Shown here piece after piece: positions 13,701 through 23,384 of a DNA stretch of 64,000 nt (position 1 is the stretch's first letter; the number at the start of each line of letters is the position of its first letter). Position numbers and translations under genes: made by a program. The notes beneath the pieces are model-generated. The model saw only the letters and a program-made list of their open reading frames with translations. It was not told the origin of the DNA and did no database searches. The DNA is from Allolobophora icterica (Eukaryota; Annelida; Clitellata; Crassiclitellata; Lumbricidae), in NCBI GenBank assembly GCA_963556255.1, contig OY744611.1, forward strand, positions 8,197,474-8,261,473, in the 5' to 3' direction.

Positions 13701-14033
13701 AGTAGATAAGGAAGTAGGCCTCTCCGCCAATTACCTAATTAATTAATACCCAATTACCCAATTACCCAATTACCTAATTAATTAATCAATTAATTAATTA
13801 ATTAGCCATTTTTTGTGGCTATCGGAGGAGCGACTGTGATCTGTTGACGTCGCTTGACTGCATCGTACTTTCTAGTTAAGATCGGTTAATGAGGATCGGT
13901 TAATGACGATCGGTTAATGACTATCGGTCACGTGACACGTCTGTGTGATTGTATTTGTGGTGTAGGCCTATTTGTGCCTGTATAAATGGCACGAAGTTTC
14001 TGGACAATAATTATTACGTGCTCGTGGAAATGC
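13701..14033. repeat. Left terminal inverted repeat of the Polinton
   Basis: 333 bp matching the reverse complement of 32381-32689. It contains AATTACC/TTAATTAATT short tandem repeats, three GATCGGTTAATGA-type units (fewer in the right TIR), and a GTCACGTGAC + TATAAAT module. Similarity stops after the CTCGTGGAAATGC block. Confidence 0.95.
13927..13987 (+). promoter_or_regulatory. Inward promoter-like module in left TIR
   Basis: A perfect palindrome GTCACGTGAC (13927-13936, an E-box/CLEAR-type site) is followed 44 bp downstream by TATAAAT (13981-13987), itself flanked by GTGCC/GGCAC arms. The same arrangement occurs in mirror image in the right TIR. Function is inferred from motif and spacing. 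Confidence 0.45.
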
Positions 14034-14065
14034 TCACGCACACAGACGTAGCCACTTAGCGAGTG

Positions 14066-14200
14066 CGGTGGTAATACGACAGATAAAACTAGCAGAATGT
14101 AGGTTTTATCAGTGGTACTATTAGATACATTGGTAGAGCGTCTTGACATGATTCATTCGAATCGCGGTTCGCTTCCAAAGGCGGATACATTTGCCCTTCT
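14066..14200 (+). repeat. tRNA-like repeat, copy 1
   Basis: Shares GGTGGTAATACGACA, an A-box-like TGGTAGAGCG and a B-box-like CGCGGTTCGCTTCC, followed by AAAGGCGG, with the sequence at 15176-15312. It looks like a tRNA-related SINE head. No cloverleaf of a functional tRNA is evident. Confidence 0.4.
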
Positions 14201-14237
14201 CCTCCTTTTCCTTCTAGTCCTCGGATACATTCACACG

Positions 14238-14414
14238 CAGTGCTCGAAATGGATCGGAACGCACCGGAACGCCGTTCCGGTTCGTCAAATGCATCCGTAT
14301 TATCGTTCCCTTTCGTCCAGTGGAAAATACTATGAAATTAACGTTCTGAAATGTGAATGCTCCCATATCTTTGACTAGCGTTCCGTTTCGTAAAATTTTC
14401 CATTTCGAGCACTG
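14238..14414. mobile_element. hAT-type MITE, 177 bp
   Basis: Terminal inverted repeats CAGTGCTCGAAATGG / CCATTTCGAGCACTG are flanked by the 8-bp duplication TTCACACG (14230-14237 and 14415-14422). No coding capacity. It shares the CGGAACGC..CGGAACG.CGTTCCG core with the MITE at 47302-47537. It inserted into the Polinton, so it is younger. Confidence 0.9.
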
Positions 14415-14420
14415 TTCACA

Positions 14421-14498
<78 letters not shown>

Positions 14499-14700
14499 CA
14501 AACGCATAGACACTAGCACGCACAGACAGAAAGACACACATACAGACAGGGACGCACACACACACACCCACGCATAGACAAACAGATGCACAGACGCACA
14601 GACAGACAGACAGACAAACAAACACAAGAAACGCATAGCCAAACAGGGACACAAACAAATACAATCAAATACACACACACACACAGCAACAAGCTGGTCG
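14415..14700. repeat. (CA)n and imperfect CACA/CAGA tract
   Basis: A (CA)n microsatellite grades into ACAGACAGA-type repeats. Both-strand frames across it are artefacts of the repeat. Confidence 0.9.
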
Positions 14701-15539
14701 ATTCTTCTACCATTATCAGTGATATTTCTGAACATCTCCCATTCTGGCCTCGCTTGACATTACCCCGCCCAATATTAATGCTAATTCAATTCATCCCACT
14801 CGACTGATAAATGATGACTCAATTGAGTTATTCGAGGAATTGTTATCCAAGCTGATATTGACCCTCGTTTCTTCTGCGTGTGCCCATAATGACCCGGAAC
14901 TTGCCTATACTCTATTTATAGAACAAATTAAATTTTAAGTTACAGATTCGGATAGAGGGTGAAAAATCAGGAATTTTACGTACCTACACGGCATACTTCG
15001 CTTCATAAATAAAGAAACTGCAGGGCTGGTCCACTTAAATCTTCAGAGCTGAAGAATTAAGTGGACCACGGCGGGAATCTTAGCGACTGAGGAACGTAGC
15101 CCAAAATATGTAAAACTAATTTTTTTTACAATAGCCTCCTTTTGTCAGAGCAAGTCACATTTATGGTGGGGTTTGATTGCGGTGTTAATACGACATATAA
15201 CTAGCTGAAATATCGGTCTTTATCACTGGTACATTTGGCGACATTGGTTAGGGCTTTATGCCATGAATGTTCCGATCGCGGTTCGCTTCCCAAAGGCGGC
15301 ATGTAATATTTTGGTATTTGAAAACCTTGGTCTATCACGGATGGTATGCTACACTAAGACCTTAAATGGCATGGCTTCGATCCATACGGGCAGCGGTGAT
15401 GATGATTCTCATCCGATCAATGATCAAGGTCGAGACCATACAGTCGCTATATAAAACATGTACATTTGTATGTTCCCATTTCAGGTTACACGATGACTTA
15501 ATTGATGCATGCATATTTCTCGAAATTGTACTTCGGAGT
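14701..15539. other. Polinton left noncoding region
   Basis: No gene recognised. It holds a second tRNA-like repeat (15176-15312) and, at ~15101-15178, a block (CCCAAAATATGTAAAACTAA to GGTTTGATTGCG) that recurs at 16338-16420. The second block bounds the 139-bp tandem array. Confidence 0.5.
15176..15312 (+). repeat. tRNA-like repeat, copy 2
   Basis: Diverged second copy of the repeat at 14066-14200, with TTAATACGACATATAACTAG and ATCGCGGTTCGCTTCC in the same order and orientation. Confidence 0.4.
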
Positions 15540-16375
15540 AGTAAATCATTCTAAAATTCATATCTCTCATATCTCTGGAACCAATAAAGATAGAATGATA
15601 ATTTTTCAACATTTTAAACAGAAATTATTAGTTCTCATTTTAAGCCCAAAATATGTAAAACTAAATTTTTGACAATAGCCTCCTTTTGTAATTCATTCTA
15701 AAATTCATATCTCTGGAACCAATAAAGATAGAATGATAATTTTTTCAGCATTTTAAACAGAAATTATTAGTTCTCATTTTAAGCCCAAAATATGTAAAAC
15801 TAAATTTTTGACAATAGATTCTTTTTGTAAATCATTCTAAAATTCATATCTCGGGAACCAATAAAGACAGAATGATAATTTTTTCAACATTTTAAACAGA
15901 AATTATTATTTGTCATTTTAAGCCCAAAATATGTAAAACTAAATTTTTGACAATAGCCTCCTTTTGTAATTCATTCTAAAATTCATATCTCTGGAACCAA
16001 TAAAGATAGAATGATAATTCTTTCAACATTTTAAATAGAAATTATTAGTTCTCATTTTAAGCCCAAAATATTTAAAACTAAATTTTTGACAATAGCCTCC
16101 TTTTGTAAATCATTCTAAAATTCATATCTCTGGAACCAATAAAGATAGAATAATAATTTTTTCAGCATTATAAACATAAATTATTATTTGTCATTTTAAG
16201 CCCAAAATATGTAAACTAAATTTTTGACAATAGCCTCTTTTTGTAAATCATTCTAAAATTCATATCTCTGGAACCAATAAAGATAGAATAATAATTTTTC
16301 AGCATTTTAAACAGAAATTATTATTTGTCATTTTAAGCCCAAAATATGTAAAACTAATTTTTTTTACAATAGCCT
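15540..16375. repeat. 139-bp tandem repeat, six units, inside the Polinton
   Basis: Units containing CATTCTAAAATTCATATCTC recur at 15547, 15694, 15833, 15972, 16111 and 16249, i.e. about 139 bp apart after the first. Each also has GGAACCAATAAAGATAGAAT and CAATAGCCTCCTTTTG. No conserved frame. The array sits between the left TIR region and the fibre genes. Confidence 0.95.
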
Positions 16376-16514
16376 CCTTTTGCCAGAGCAAGTCACATTT
16401 ATGGTGGGGTTTGATTGCGACCCGTACTAAAAAAACTACAGGTAAACTTAGCGCATATAATTATTTTGTGTCCATTTCCGTATTTACTTTTTCCCTTTTT
16501 TTAATTCCCCGATT

Positions 16515-17606
16515 TTATGTATCGTATACATATAACTGCATGACTTCTACTCCTACCACAGTGTGACTGGGGTTGCTTGTTACAGAAAGTCTGTAATACT
16601 GGTACGCAGTCGGAGTCGTTGTAAGATTAAAAAATAAAGGGGCAGAATCGGTGTTTAATAATGCCTGCGTCGATCTTAATAATTCCGTAAACGTTGATCC
16701 ATCGTTACTTCCGTTTAAAATCCAGTTTGTTATCTGGTATGTGCCTCTGTTGCGTCTTATCGCTTTCAACGCCATTCTCCAAATTTTAACCGGCTCAGGA
16801 CATTTTATCTGCAGCCAGACATTTAATATTGATCTACTATCCGCAATCCATGTTCCATTAGAACCATCTGCATTTAGGCTATTGAAAGCTCCACACGCTT
16901 TATACTTGTCAGTAACAATTGAACTAGCACTTGCGATAAAGCCGCTAACACTTTCGTCAGCCTCTAAAATAGGTATGTATCCGATATGACACTTTTTAAG
17001 AGCATTATTATCCGCTCTACTAAGAGCGTTATCGACGTAATTTTTAGTTGACGCATCTTGAAGGTTAACGGGGTCTTTCAAATCGGTTATAGATTTTTGT
17101 CTCATTGCGATATCTTGGTAAACATCGATTTTATGGTCACTGGACGATTTACCGAATCGAATTATATTTTCCGTTCCCAATTTGCACAAGAAACCTTCGA
17201 TCGATTGCAACGTTATAGGTTGGTTTAAATAACCTTCTATTTTGTTTGACAGATTACCCAAGATCAAAGCAAACAGTTTGTTTCCGCGTAAATCCTTACA
17301 CCCTATATTACGTTGACGATCCGAACCCACACTTAAAAATAGATTGCCGGTCATAACGTCACCAGTCTTAGAAACTTTATTTACACCGCTATTAATATCT
17401 ACGTAATTTTTGGAAGCACCATCTTGGAAATTGGTAGGGTCTAACACGTTGACCAGCTTATGAGAATCTAAATTAATATTCTCGGTCGCTAAATTTGTTC
17501 CATCCATACGAAGGAAAGTAACATTTGCTTGAGACAATGTAACTCCTCCGGCAATTACTCTTTCCGAGTATCCAACATCAGTTTGTCCGAATTTATCCAC
17601 AAGCAT
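16515..17606 (-). CDS. Fibre-like protein A with discoidin-like C-terminus
   Basis: A 363-residue open frame starts 6 bp from a TATATATATA box. The N-terminal ~60 residues (DKFGQTDVGYSERV, then VTLSQANVTFLRMDG) are nearly identical to fibre B next door. Two shaft-like blocks follow, with DGASKNYVD/DASTKNYVD signatures and a VMTGNL motif of the trimeric tail-fibre type. The C-terminal ~150 residues (FNSLNADGSNG, WLQIKCPEPVKIWRMALKA, NDGSTFTEL, YQYYRLS) have the layout of an F5/8-type C (discoidin) carbohydrate-binding domain. The inferred role is a virion attachment fibre. It is complete and undamaged. The fibre role comes from analogy with other Polintons and adintoviruses. Confidence 0.7.
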   Translation of the reverse strand: MLVDKFGQTDVGYSERVIAGGVTLSQANVTFLRMDGTNLATENINLDSHKLVNVLDPTNFQDGASKNYVDINSGVNKVSKTGDVMTGNLFLSVGSDRQRNIGCKDLRGNKLFALILGNLSNKIEGYLNQPITLQSIEGFLCKLGTENIIRFGKSSSDHKIDVYQDIAMRQKSITDLKDPVNLQDASTKNYVDNALSRADNNALKKCHIGYIPILEADESVSGFIASASSIVTDKYKACGAFNSLNADGSNGTWIADSRSILNVWLQIKCPEPVKIWRMALKAIRRNRGTYQITNWILNGSNDGSTFTELLRSTQALLNTDSAPLFFNLTTTPTAYQYYRLSVTSNPSHTVVGVEVMQLYVYDT

Positions 17607-17612
17607 ATTTAG

Positions 17613-17636
17613 TATATATATACAATGTATATATAT
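17613..17636 (-). promoter_or_regulatory. TATATATA boxes before fibre A
   Basis: Two alternating TA runs lie 7-30 bp upstream of the fibre A start codon. The same kind of box precedes most structural genes of this element. Confidence 0.5.
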
Positions 17637-17712
17637 TAAAATAAACCGTTGGGTGCGCTCCTGAGCTCAAAGGAGGACAATTATACTTATCGATTTAAGT
17701 ATCGTATATGTA

Positions 17713-18399
17713 TTATTGTATGCTATGAAGTCCTACGTTAATCCGACTGCTAATATAAATCCCACCGGGAAGTGTTTTCGAAAATCTGTAATACTGATAC
17801 GCAGTATTCGTTGAAATATTGAAAAATGACGGCGCAGTTGCGGTTCTCAATAACGGAGTCGTCATCGTATATAACGTCGTAAATGTCGAATCGCCATCGT
17901 TACGCCCTGATATGGTCCACGGGGCCCTGGTTATTCTATCTACATTATCGATAGCCTTCAACGCGATTCGCCAAATTTTAACCGGCTCGGGACATTTTAT
18001 CTGTATCCAATTATTTAAAGAATCATTAGAAGCCCAAGATCCGTTCAAACCATCCGCGTTGAGACTATTGAACGCTCCGTACGCTCGATATCCGTCTATG
18101 TGTGAACTGGCACTAGCGATGAATCCGGTACTACTCTCGTCGGTTTCTAAATTAGGTATATATCCGAGATAACATTTCTTATGAGCATTATCTACGTAAT
18201 TTTTGGTAGCACCATCTTGGGAATTAGTAGGATCTAACACGTTGACAATTTTATGAGAATCTAAATTAATATTACCAGTTGCAGCGTTTGTTCCATCCAT
18301 ACGAAGGAAAGTAGCATTTGCTTGAGACAGTGTAACTCCTCCGGCAATTACTCTTTCCGAGTATCCAACATCAGTATGTCCGAATTTATCCACAGGCAT
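17713..18399 (-). CDS. Fibre-like protein B (shorter paralogue)
   Basis: A 228-residue open frame beginning MPVDKFGHTDVGYSERV. The first ~65 residues match fibre A almost exactly. The middle shaft segment of A (about 130 residues) is missing, so the frame goes from DGATKNYVDNA straight into the discoidin-like domain (NDSLNNWIQIKCPEPVKIW). The extreme C-terminus diverges from A and may be altered by a late frameshift. Tandem duplication followed by divergence of the lectin-like domain would give two fibres with different binding. The MPVDKF start is also seen in the second Polinton remnant at 58199. Role inferred as for fibre A. Confidence 0.65.
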   Translation of the reverse strand: MPVDKFGHTDVGYSERVIAGGVTLSQANATFLRMDGTNAATGNINLDSHKIVNVLDPTNSQDGATKNYVDNAHKKCYLGYIPNLETDESSTGFIASASSHIDGYRAYGAFNSLNADGLNGSWASNDSLNNWIQIKCPEPVKIWRIALKAIDNVDRITRAPWTISGRNDGDSTFTTLYTMTTPLLRTATAPSFFNISTNTAYQYYRFSKTLPGGIYISSRINVGLHSIQ

Positions 18400-18402
18400 T
18401 TT

Positions 18403-18416
18403 ATAATATATATATT
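18403..18416 (-). promoter_or_regulatory. TATATATA box before fibre B
   Basis: An ATAATATATATATT stretch lies 4-17 bp upstream of the fibre B start codon. Confidence 0.45.
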
Positions 18417-18861
18417 AAAATAAACCGTTTATAACTTCTTGAATATTCGCGCCATCGTCAATCATTTTCAACACGTACAAGCACAGATGACCGCAAAACA
18501 CTTCGTTATCGGGCTGTATTCGTTCGCTGTTATAATAAACTGGACAGCTTAAATATTTCAGTAGCTCGGTAGGTGGAGGGAGACCATAGCCATCGAAATA
18601 TTTCGCCGAAATGTCACCTTTCTTCTTGATCCAACACACCCAATGAGTCCCGCTTCCACTAGATTTATCTAGGTTAAGAATGCCGCTCTCGTTAGTTCTC
18701 GGTCTCTCAGGCAACCCTTACTCGTCTCGTAGGAACACGCCTCTAAAGTTTGTGATATTTAGTTTCTTCTCAGCGGCGTCTAGCAGTTGTATATTCGACA
18801 TAGGAACATTCGGTAACACGACTCCGCAAACGTCGATTTCTGTAACACTTCTAAAACTCAT
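18415..18861 (-). pseudogene. PRO: Adenain-type cysteine protease (maturation protease) with in-frame stop
   Basis: The C-terminal hundred residues contain the adenain (C5-like) catalytic layout: GTHWVCW (His), YFDGYG (acidic residue), a Gln-bearing IQPDNEV segment and CGHLCLYVL (Cys). The family processes capsid precursors in adenoviruses, Polintons and virophages. The frame begins at the ATG at 18861 (MSFRSVTEIDVCG) but meets an in-frame TAA at 18718-18720 after 47 codons. The hexamer TAAGGG at this point looks like a 6-bp insertion. Downstream the frame stays open to 18415. Catalytic residues remain, but a full-length product would need readthrough or internal initiation. Confidence 0.8.
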
Positions 18862-18892
18862 TTTATAATCAACGAATAGATTCTTTATGTGC

Positions 18893-21800
18893 TCAGCGTA
18901 ACGAGTAATGTCCGTAAGCTAATGTATGAATACCGTCTTCCATTATTACTCGTTTGTCATCATCCGCGGATAATGCGACTTTATTTACCTGTTCGGTATA
19001 AATATCGTGATGATACGATCTAAAAACGTTCATTTTTCTTAGTCGTTCTCTTTTGGTAAAAAAGACAGTTTTTATAATCATCGTGAGTAATCCTTTTCTT
19101 AACAACATTTTGCTTAATGCCTTTACACTTCTTATGTTCTTCGCCATCCATTCTATACGAGTACAACTTGGCCCTTAAACCTACAAACTCTTCGATTTGT
19201 CTTCCTGCTGATTCGTCTTTGAACATACCGATTACTTTCTTGTTCATTTCGGTTTTTTAAACCCGATGGGTGATCTTCAGGGTAATCACTCGTATCGAAT
19301 CGAACCACAACGTCTTCAGCGATATCGTCGTAAAAATCTTCTGTTTGTATTTCATATGCCAACGAATCTGTATCGGTAAATAACAATTTAGCTCTGTCTC
19401 CGTATTTTTGCCGTATAAAATTGTAATGAAAGTCGTGCATCAAAGTTTTACTTAAGTCTAATATGCACATGCCTAGATATATCGGTTTATTATAAAACAA
19501 CTTCGTTCTTTTCAAGTGAACGGCGATTAGATTCTCGTCGAAAATCGTCATGCGGTCATAATTCGTTTTTGCAGCTAGCTTAATAGCTTCCTTCTCGTTA
19601 CATACCAATTTTATATCTACATGATTTTCGATCCTTTCAAGGGTTTTTCCAAAGACGCTATTGTTCATCAGTTTGAAAAAGTCTTTCTCAAAGTTATTAG
19701 TAGCACTCGTTCTCAAGTTTGTGTTCAAATCTACATAATACTTCAACCAAGGGCTTTCTTCGAATAGTATCCCTCTATGAATTTTTACGATTTTCAACCC
19801 GAGACTTTGGTACAACTTTAAATTTTCGTGGTGTACAACGTACTTCTTTTGATCGTTCAAGTTTGGAATTAGTTTTGGTATATTATATGTAAATTCCGGC
19901 GAGATGCTCTCGGGAGCCAGAGGATAGTCGTTGTGGAAATTGTGCAATTTTTCAGAATATTCTAAATCGACTTTCAATATACACGATCCCGTTACATTCC
20001 AATTATTTAGCCCGTCGTCGCTCATCCATTTAAATCCGCGAGTCGGTAAAGGCTTGCTCATCGCCCAACCGTATAAATTATTAGCGTCTAGATAAGTTAT
20101 ATATGACGAAGGCTCGCTGCTATCGAATTTATCCTCCGTCATATACTTATTGTTGGCTTTCCCATAACGATTCGAAATTGTGCTGATTCCTCCTCTTATT
20201 CCTTGCTTAATCATCAGAATCATATCGTAATCGCTCAACAACTCCAACTTTATGCCAGTCAACTTCAAAGCGGCATCCCAGGCCAGTCCCGGTGAAGTGT
20301 AGTACCAAGCGGGATCAAGCCGGTAATTCTTCATGCAAACGTCTCTAAAGTTCTCGAAAATATCGGCTAGCAGCAGAACGCCCGAAACATTATACAGGTC
20401 GTGGTATTCTCTAAACGTTTTACATCCGAATGCATTCCATACATTTTTGGCGTGATCGTAATCTTCATTGCTAATGTTTGAGTCGTTTAGCCTCGAATAG
20501 AATGCGGACTTGGGAGGTAGTTCGGTTTCTTTAAATCTGTCGACGGAAGTAACGTAATCATACGGGTAAAATCCCTTATTGAGTAAAAGATCGAGATGTA
20601 TCCCAGAATATAATGCACCAATGTTTTTACATTGTTCTTTCTTCAGATTCTTAGATGAAGCATCGAGACTCGAGGCCATGAATCTATAACTGTCGATGAA
20701 TCGCAATTCACGTCTAACGTTAATTTCTTTCCCTTCTTTGTTTAGAAACTTATCGACAATCACTTCTCTGCTAAACGATATGTACTTCTCTTCGTTATTA
20801 GGAATGCATTTAATTTTCTCATTCTGATCACCTCGCAATTTCTTTACGAACAGATGGCTATCGTATCCGGACAGATTATGGAATACTACTGGAAAGAACA
20901 TCGGAACTTTATAGTCTAGATTACAACCATTATGAGCGGCACCTCTGAATTTACCGCTCAAATGACAATGGTCTCGAACCCGATCTATACCCAACGCCCC
21001 TCCACAGATATGAAATAAAGTAGCTAGTTTAAAGTTCTTCCGGTCATCTTGAGTAAATATCATCTTCTTCGGAAATTTAAACTGATTGTATATTCGTTTT
21101 ATAGTCTCTTCGAGACTCTCTACGAATATTCGACCGATATCATCGTCTTCGCTTTCGCCCGTGTACGTTACAGCATCTAGTTGATATAATATGTCGTCGA
21201 AGCATTTTACATAATAACAAAACGAGCTTGGCGTGTGTTTTTGGTATTTATCGGTATAAGACACGCGAGGATCTGGCTGGCAAGTGGCTATAGGTTTGAT
21301 GAAACATTCGAAATCTGCATAAACTATAAAGGGAACTCTCATCGACCTATTATAATTTTTAAAACTTAACGTAGTTCCCGGTTCTGGGACTTCTATTTTT
21401 TGAGCGGCGTTTTGTGAACAGTACTCGGTATGTTTATTAAGCGCTCCTATTCTTCTGTAACCGTTTAAGCATCTTCTACAATAGCGCATTGAATGATGGG
21501 ATTTTTCTGTTCGTGAAGCCATCAATCTGTTAAATTTCTTTATCCAACAATAATGTTTCTTATCTCCGTCGGAAATAAGCAATAGTTCAACGATAGAAAC
21601 TTTATCGTCCCGTTGATTCGACACATAAATTGGGAATACTATCTTATTTGCATAACCGAATACGTCAACGCTGGTATTATTATTTCTTTCAAACTTGCTT
21701 ATTATATTAGCATCCGCCGCAACCGGAAATTCGATACCGCTCCAATCGAATTTCTTCGATTGTTTGATTAATTCTTTCGTAATTCTTTCGGGATGATTGT

Positions 21801-22682
21801 CCGTTGGATTTAAAGCTCTAGTAATGCACCATTTGAAACATTGGTCGTCATCGTTTTTCATATTGATAATAGCCTTTTGCTAGATAGTTCTGTCGGCAAT
21901 GCAATGTAAGAACTGCCTTTCAATGGTTTATAAACAGCAGTGTTGACATCTAATTTTACAACATTCACGAATCTCCAATTACTTCCCCGCATCTGGAAAC
22001 TTGCCATAGTCTCTGGGATCTTATTTATCGCATTATTGTATATTTCATTAATATCGGTAGCATCTAAATTAACATCAGTTTTCGAGACGAATGGAACATT
22101 CGCGGATTATTCTTGTCCGGATTTCATATCAACGCGCTCCATGGTACACGTAAGAACGAGTTGAACCTTAACCTGACGATATCTTGACAACAGACTAACG
22201 ACCTGCGGTCTAACGGCGTTAAGAAAAGACCCGGCATCTATTCCAGAAGAGCCATCAATAGTGTATTGTTTAGTGAATCCTTTAATAGCCGATGCAATCT
22301 TTCGAATTTCAAACTTCTTTGTATTGATTTTAGCAAAGAGACTCTTTATTTTCGATTTAAACGATTCCAATCTTTCGTTCACAGGTTTCTTTACTTTGGG
22401 AGGTATGTAACTAATTAACCAATCTGCAAAAGAATTAATATTCGACCTAACCGTAGTTTTCAACTCGCTGAGAACTTTATTTGGCTTGGAAACGAACTTG
22501 CTCGGAGTAAGAATTGGGGCTCGAATATCGGGAACTGGAGAGTCGAGCAAGGTTCCTCCTCCATTAAAATCTTTGCTGATAGCAGCAATCAGATCAGCTT
22601 TTCGCAGTTTCCAATATCCGACCATGCCGCTCCGTTTTGCCATAACTCTCAATTCTTTGACAGTTTTCAACTTGTAGTCCAT
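18893..22682 (-). pseudogene. POLB: Protein-primed DNA polymerase B, broken by one stop and three frameshifts
   Basis: The largest Polinton gene. The chosen start is the ATG at 22682 (MDYKLKTVKELRVMAK), just after a TATATATA box. In order it has a SAP-like N-terminus, a CRRCL...H..YC zinc-like element, exonuclease motif I YADFECF, a zinc-like CHLSGKFRGAAHNGC block, exo II VFHNLSGYDSHL, polymerase A YLDANNLYGWAMS, B KLMNNSVFGKT and C LFTDTDSLAYEI. The exo III region reads YNVSGVLLLAD, with Gly where the catalytic Asp is expected. Lesions: TAA at 22107-22109, frameshifts near 21882, 19252 and 19045, the last three at A-rich runs. Polymerase motifs lie in one open 902-codon block (19153-21861). 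The family replicates linear genomes by protein priming. Confidence 0.9.
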
Positions 22683-22687
22683 TCCTT

Positions 22688-22699
22688 TATATATACATA
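22688..22699 (-). promoter_or_regulatory. TATATATA box before polymerase B
   Basis: TATATATACATAT lies just upstream of the ATG at 22682. It falls downstream of the alternative ATG at 22712, which favours 22682 as the true start. Confidence 0.4.
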
Positions 22700-22824
22700 T
22701 ATTTATATTCATCTCTTTAAGTATACTCTAGAAAACATTTTATTTATATTTTATTTATATTTAAGATTTTTTTTCTAAGTTTTTAATTTATTTCTCCCAT
22801 TTTTAATTCGTTTATTCGTCAACT

Positions 22825-23307
22825 CTATTCCAACACCTTAATTTCGTATCTCTTTCTCCATACTTTTCCATTATAATCGGTGATTATTCGCGAGGTTTGC
22901 CCGTGCGCCTTAGCTGCCTTGTACATCGACGGATACACGACAACATCACCGGTTTCTAGGTCTAAAATTTCTACATTTCTCGGCTGATTTCTGATATACC
23001 TAGTTCTATCATACGCGCCTTCCTGGAAGTTTCTTTTCAATATACTATTTTTCCGATATTCTTTCCAGTATCCTTTCTGATATTCTTTCTGATATTCTTT
23101 CCGATATTCTTGCCGTTGTTCTTCGTTCCCTCGTAGTCTCTCTAGTTTCTCTTTTTCTCAGTTATCTTGAACAAAAATCCCCTTTTCGATCAATAGAGAT
23201 ATAAGCTCGGGCTTGTTGAGATGAGCACAACCCTTAACGTTGTGCTGGACCAGTAAGCTTCTCAGCTCTGGCAGTTTCATCTTCTTATTACTGATATAAG
23301 TAAACAT
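22825..23307 (-). pseudogene. SAP + NUMOD1 DNA-binding protein with in-frame stop
   Basis: The frame opens at the ATG at 23307, or the next ATG at 23280, with a TATATA box immediately upstream. The first ~35 residues (KLPELRSLLVQH, then HLNKPELISLL) form a SAP/HeH-like helix-loop-helix. The frame then meets TGA at 23158-23160. In the same frame follows a Gln/Glu/Lys-rich coiled coil (repeats of EYQKEYQKGYWKEY type), then a NUMOD1-like domain (VEILDLETGDVVVYPSMYKA, then RIITDYNGKVWRKRYEI) to the stop at 22825. NUMOD1 is a helix-turn-helix-like module best known from homing endonucleases; no nuclease domain is seen. It is probably a DNA-binding protein, possibly for genome packaging or transcription. 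The frame continuity argues for a single recent nonsense mutation. Confidence 0.65.
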
Positions 23308-23384
23308 CTCTTTATATAGGTTCTAGAAATTTTTTTTGATGTTTCACTTTGGAGACGTTCGCTAGAGTTGGGTTTCGCGGATAT

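Noticed and set aside
14214..14735. Cys/Val-rich 173-codon minus-strand frame
   Set aside because: It is the (CA)n/(ACAG)n tract plus a MITE; no domain.
20360..20410. Alternative genetic code to explain in-frame TAA/TGA stops
   Set aside because: Stops differ (TAA, TGA) and undamaged ORFs nearby use ordinary stops; decay is simpler.
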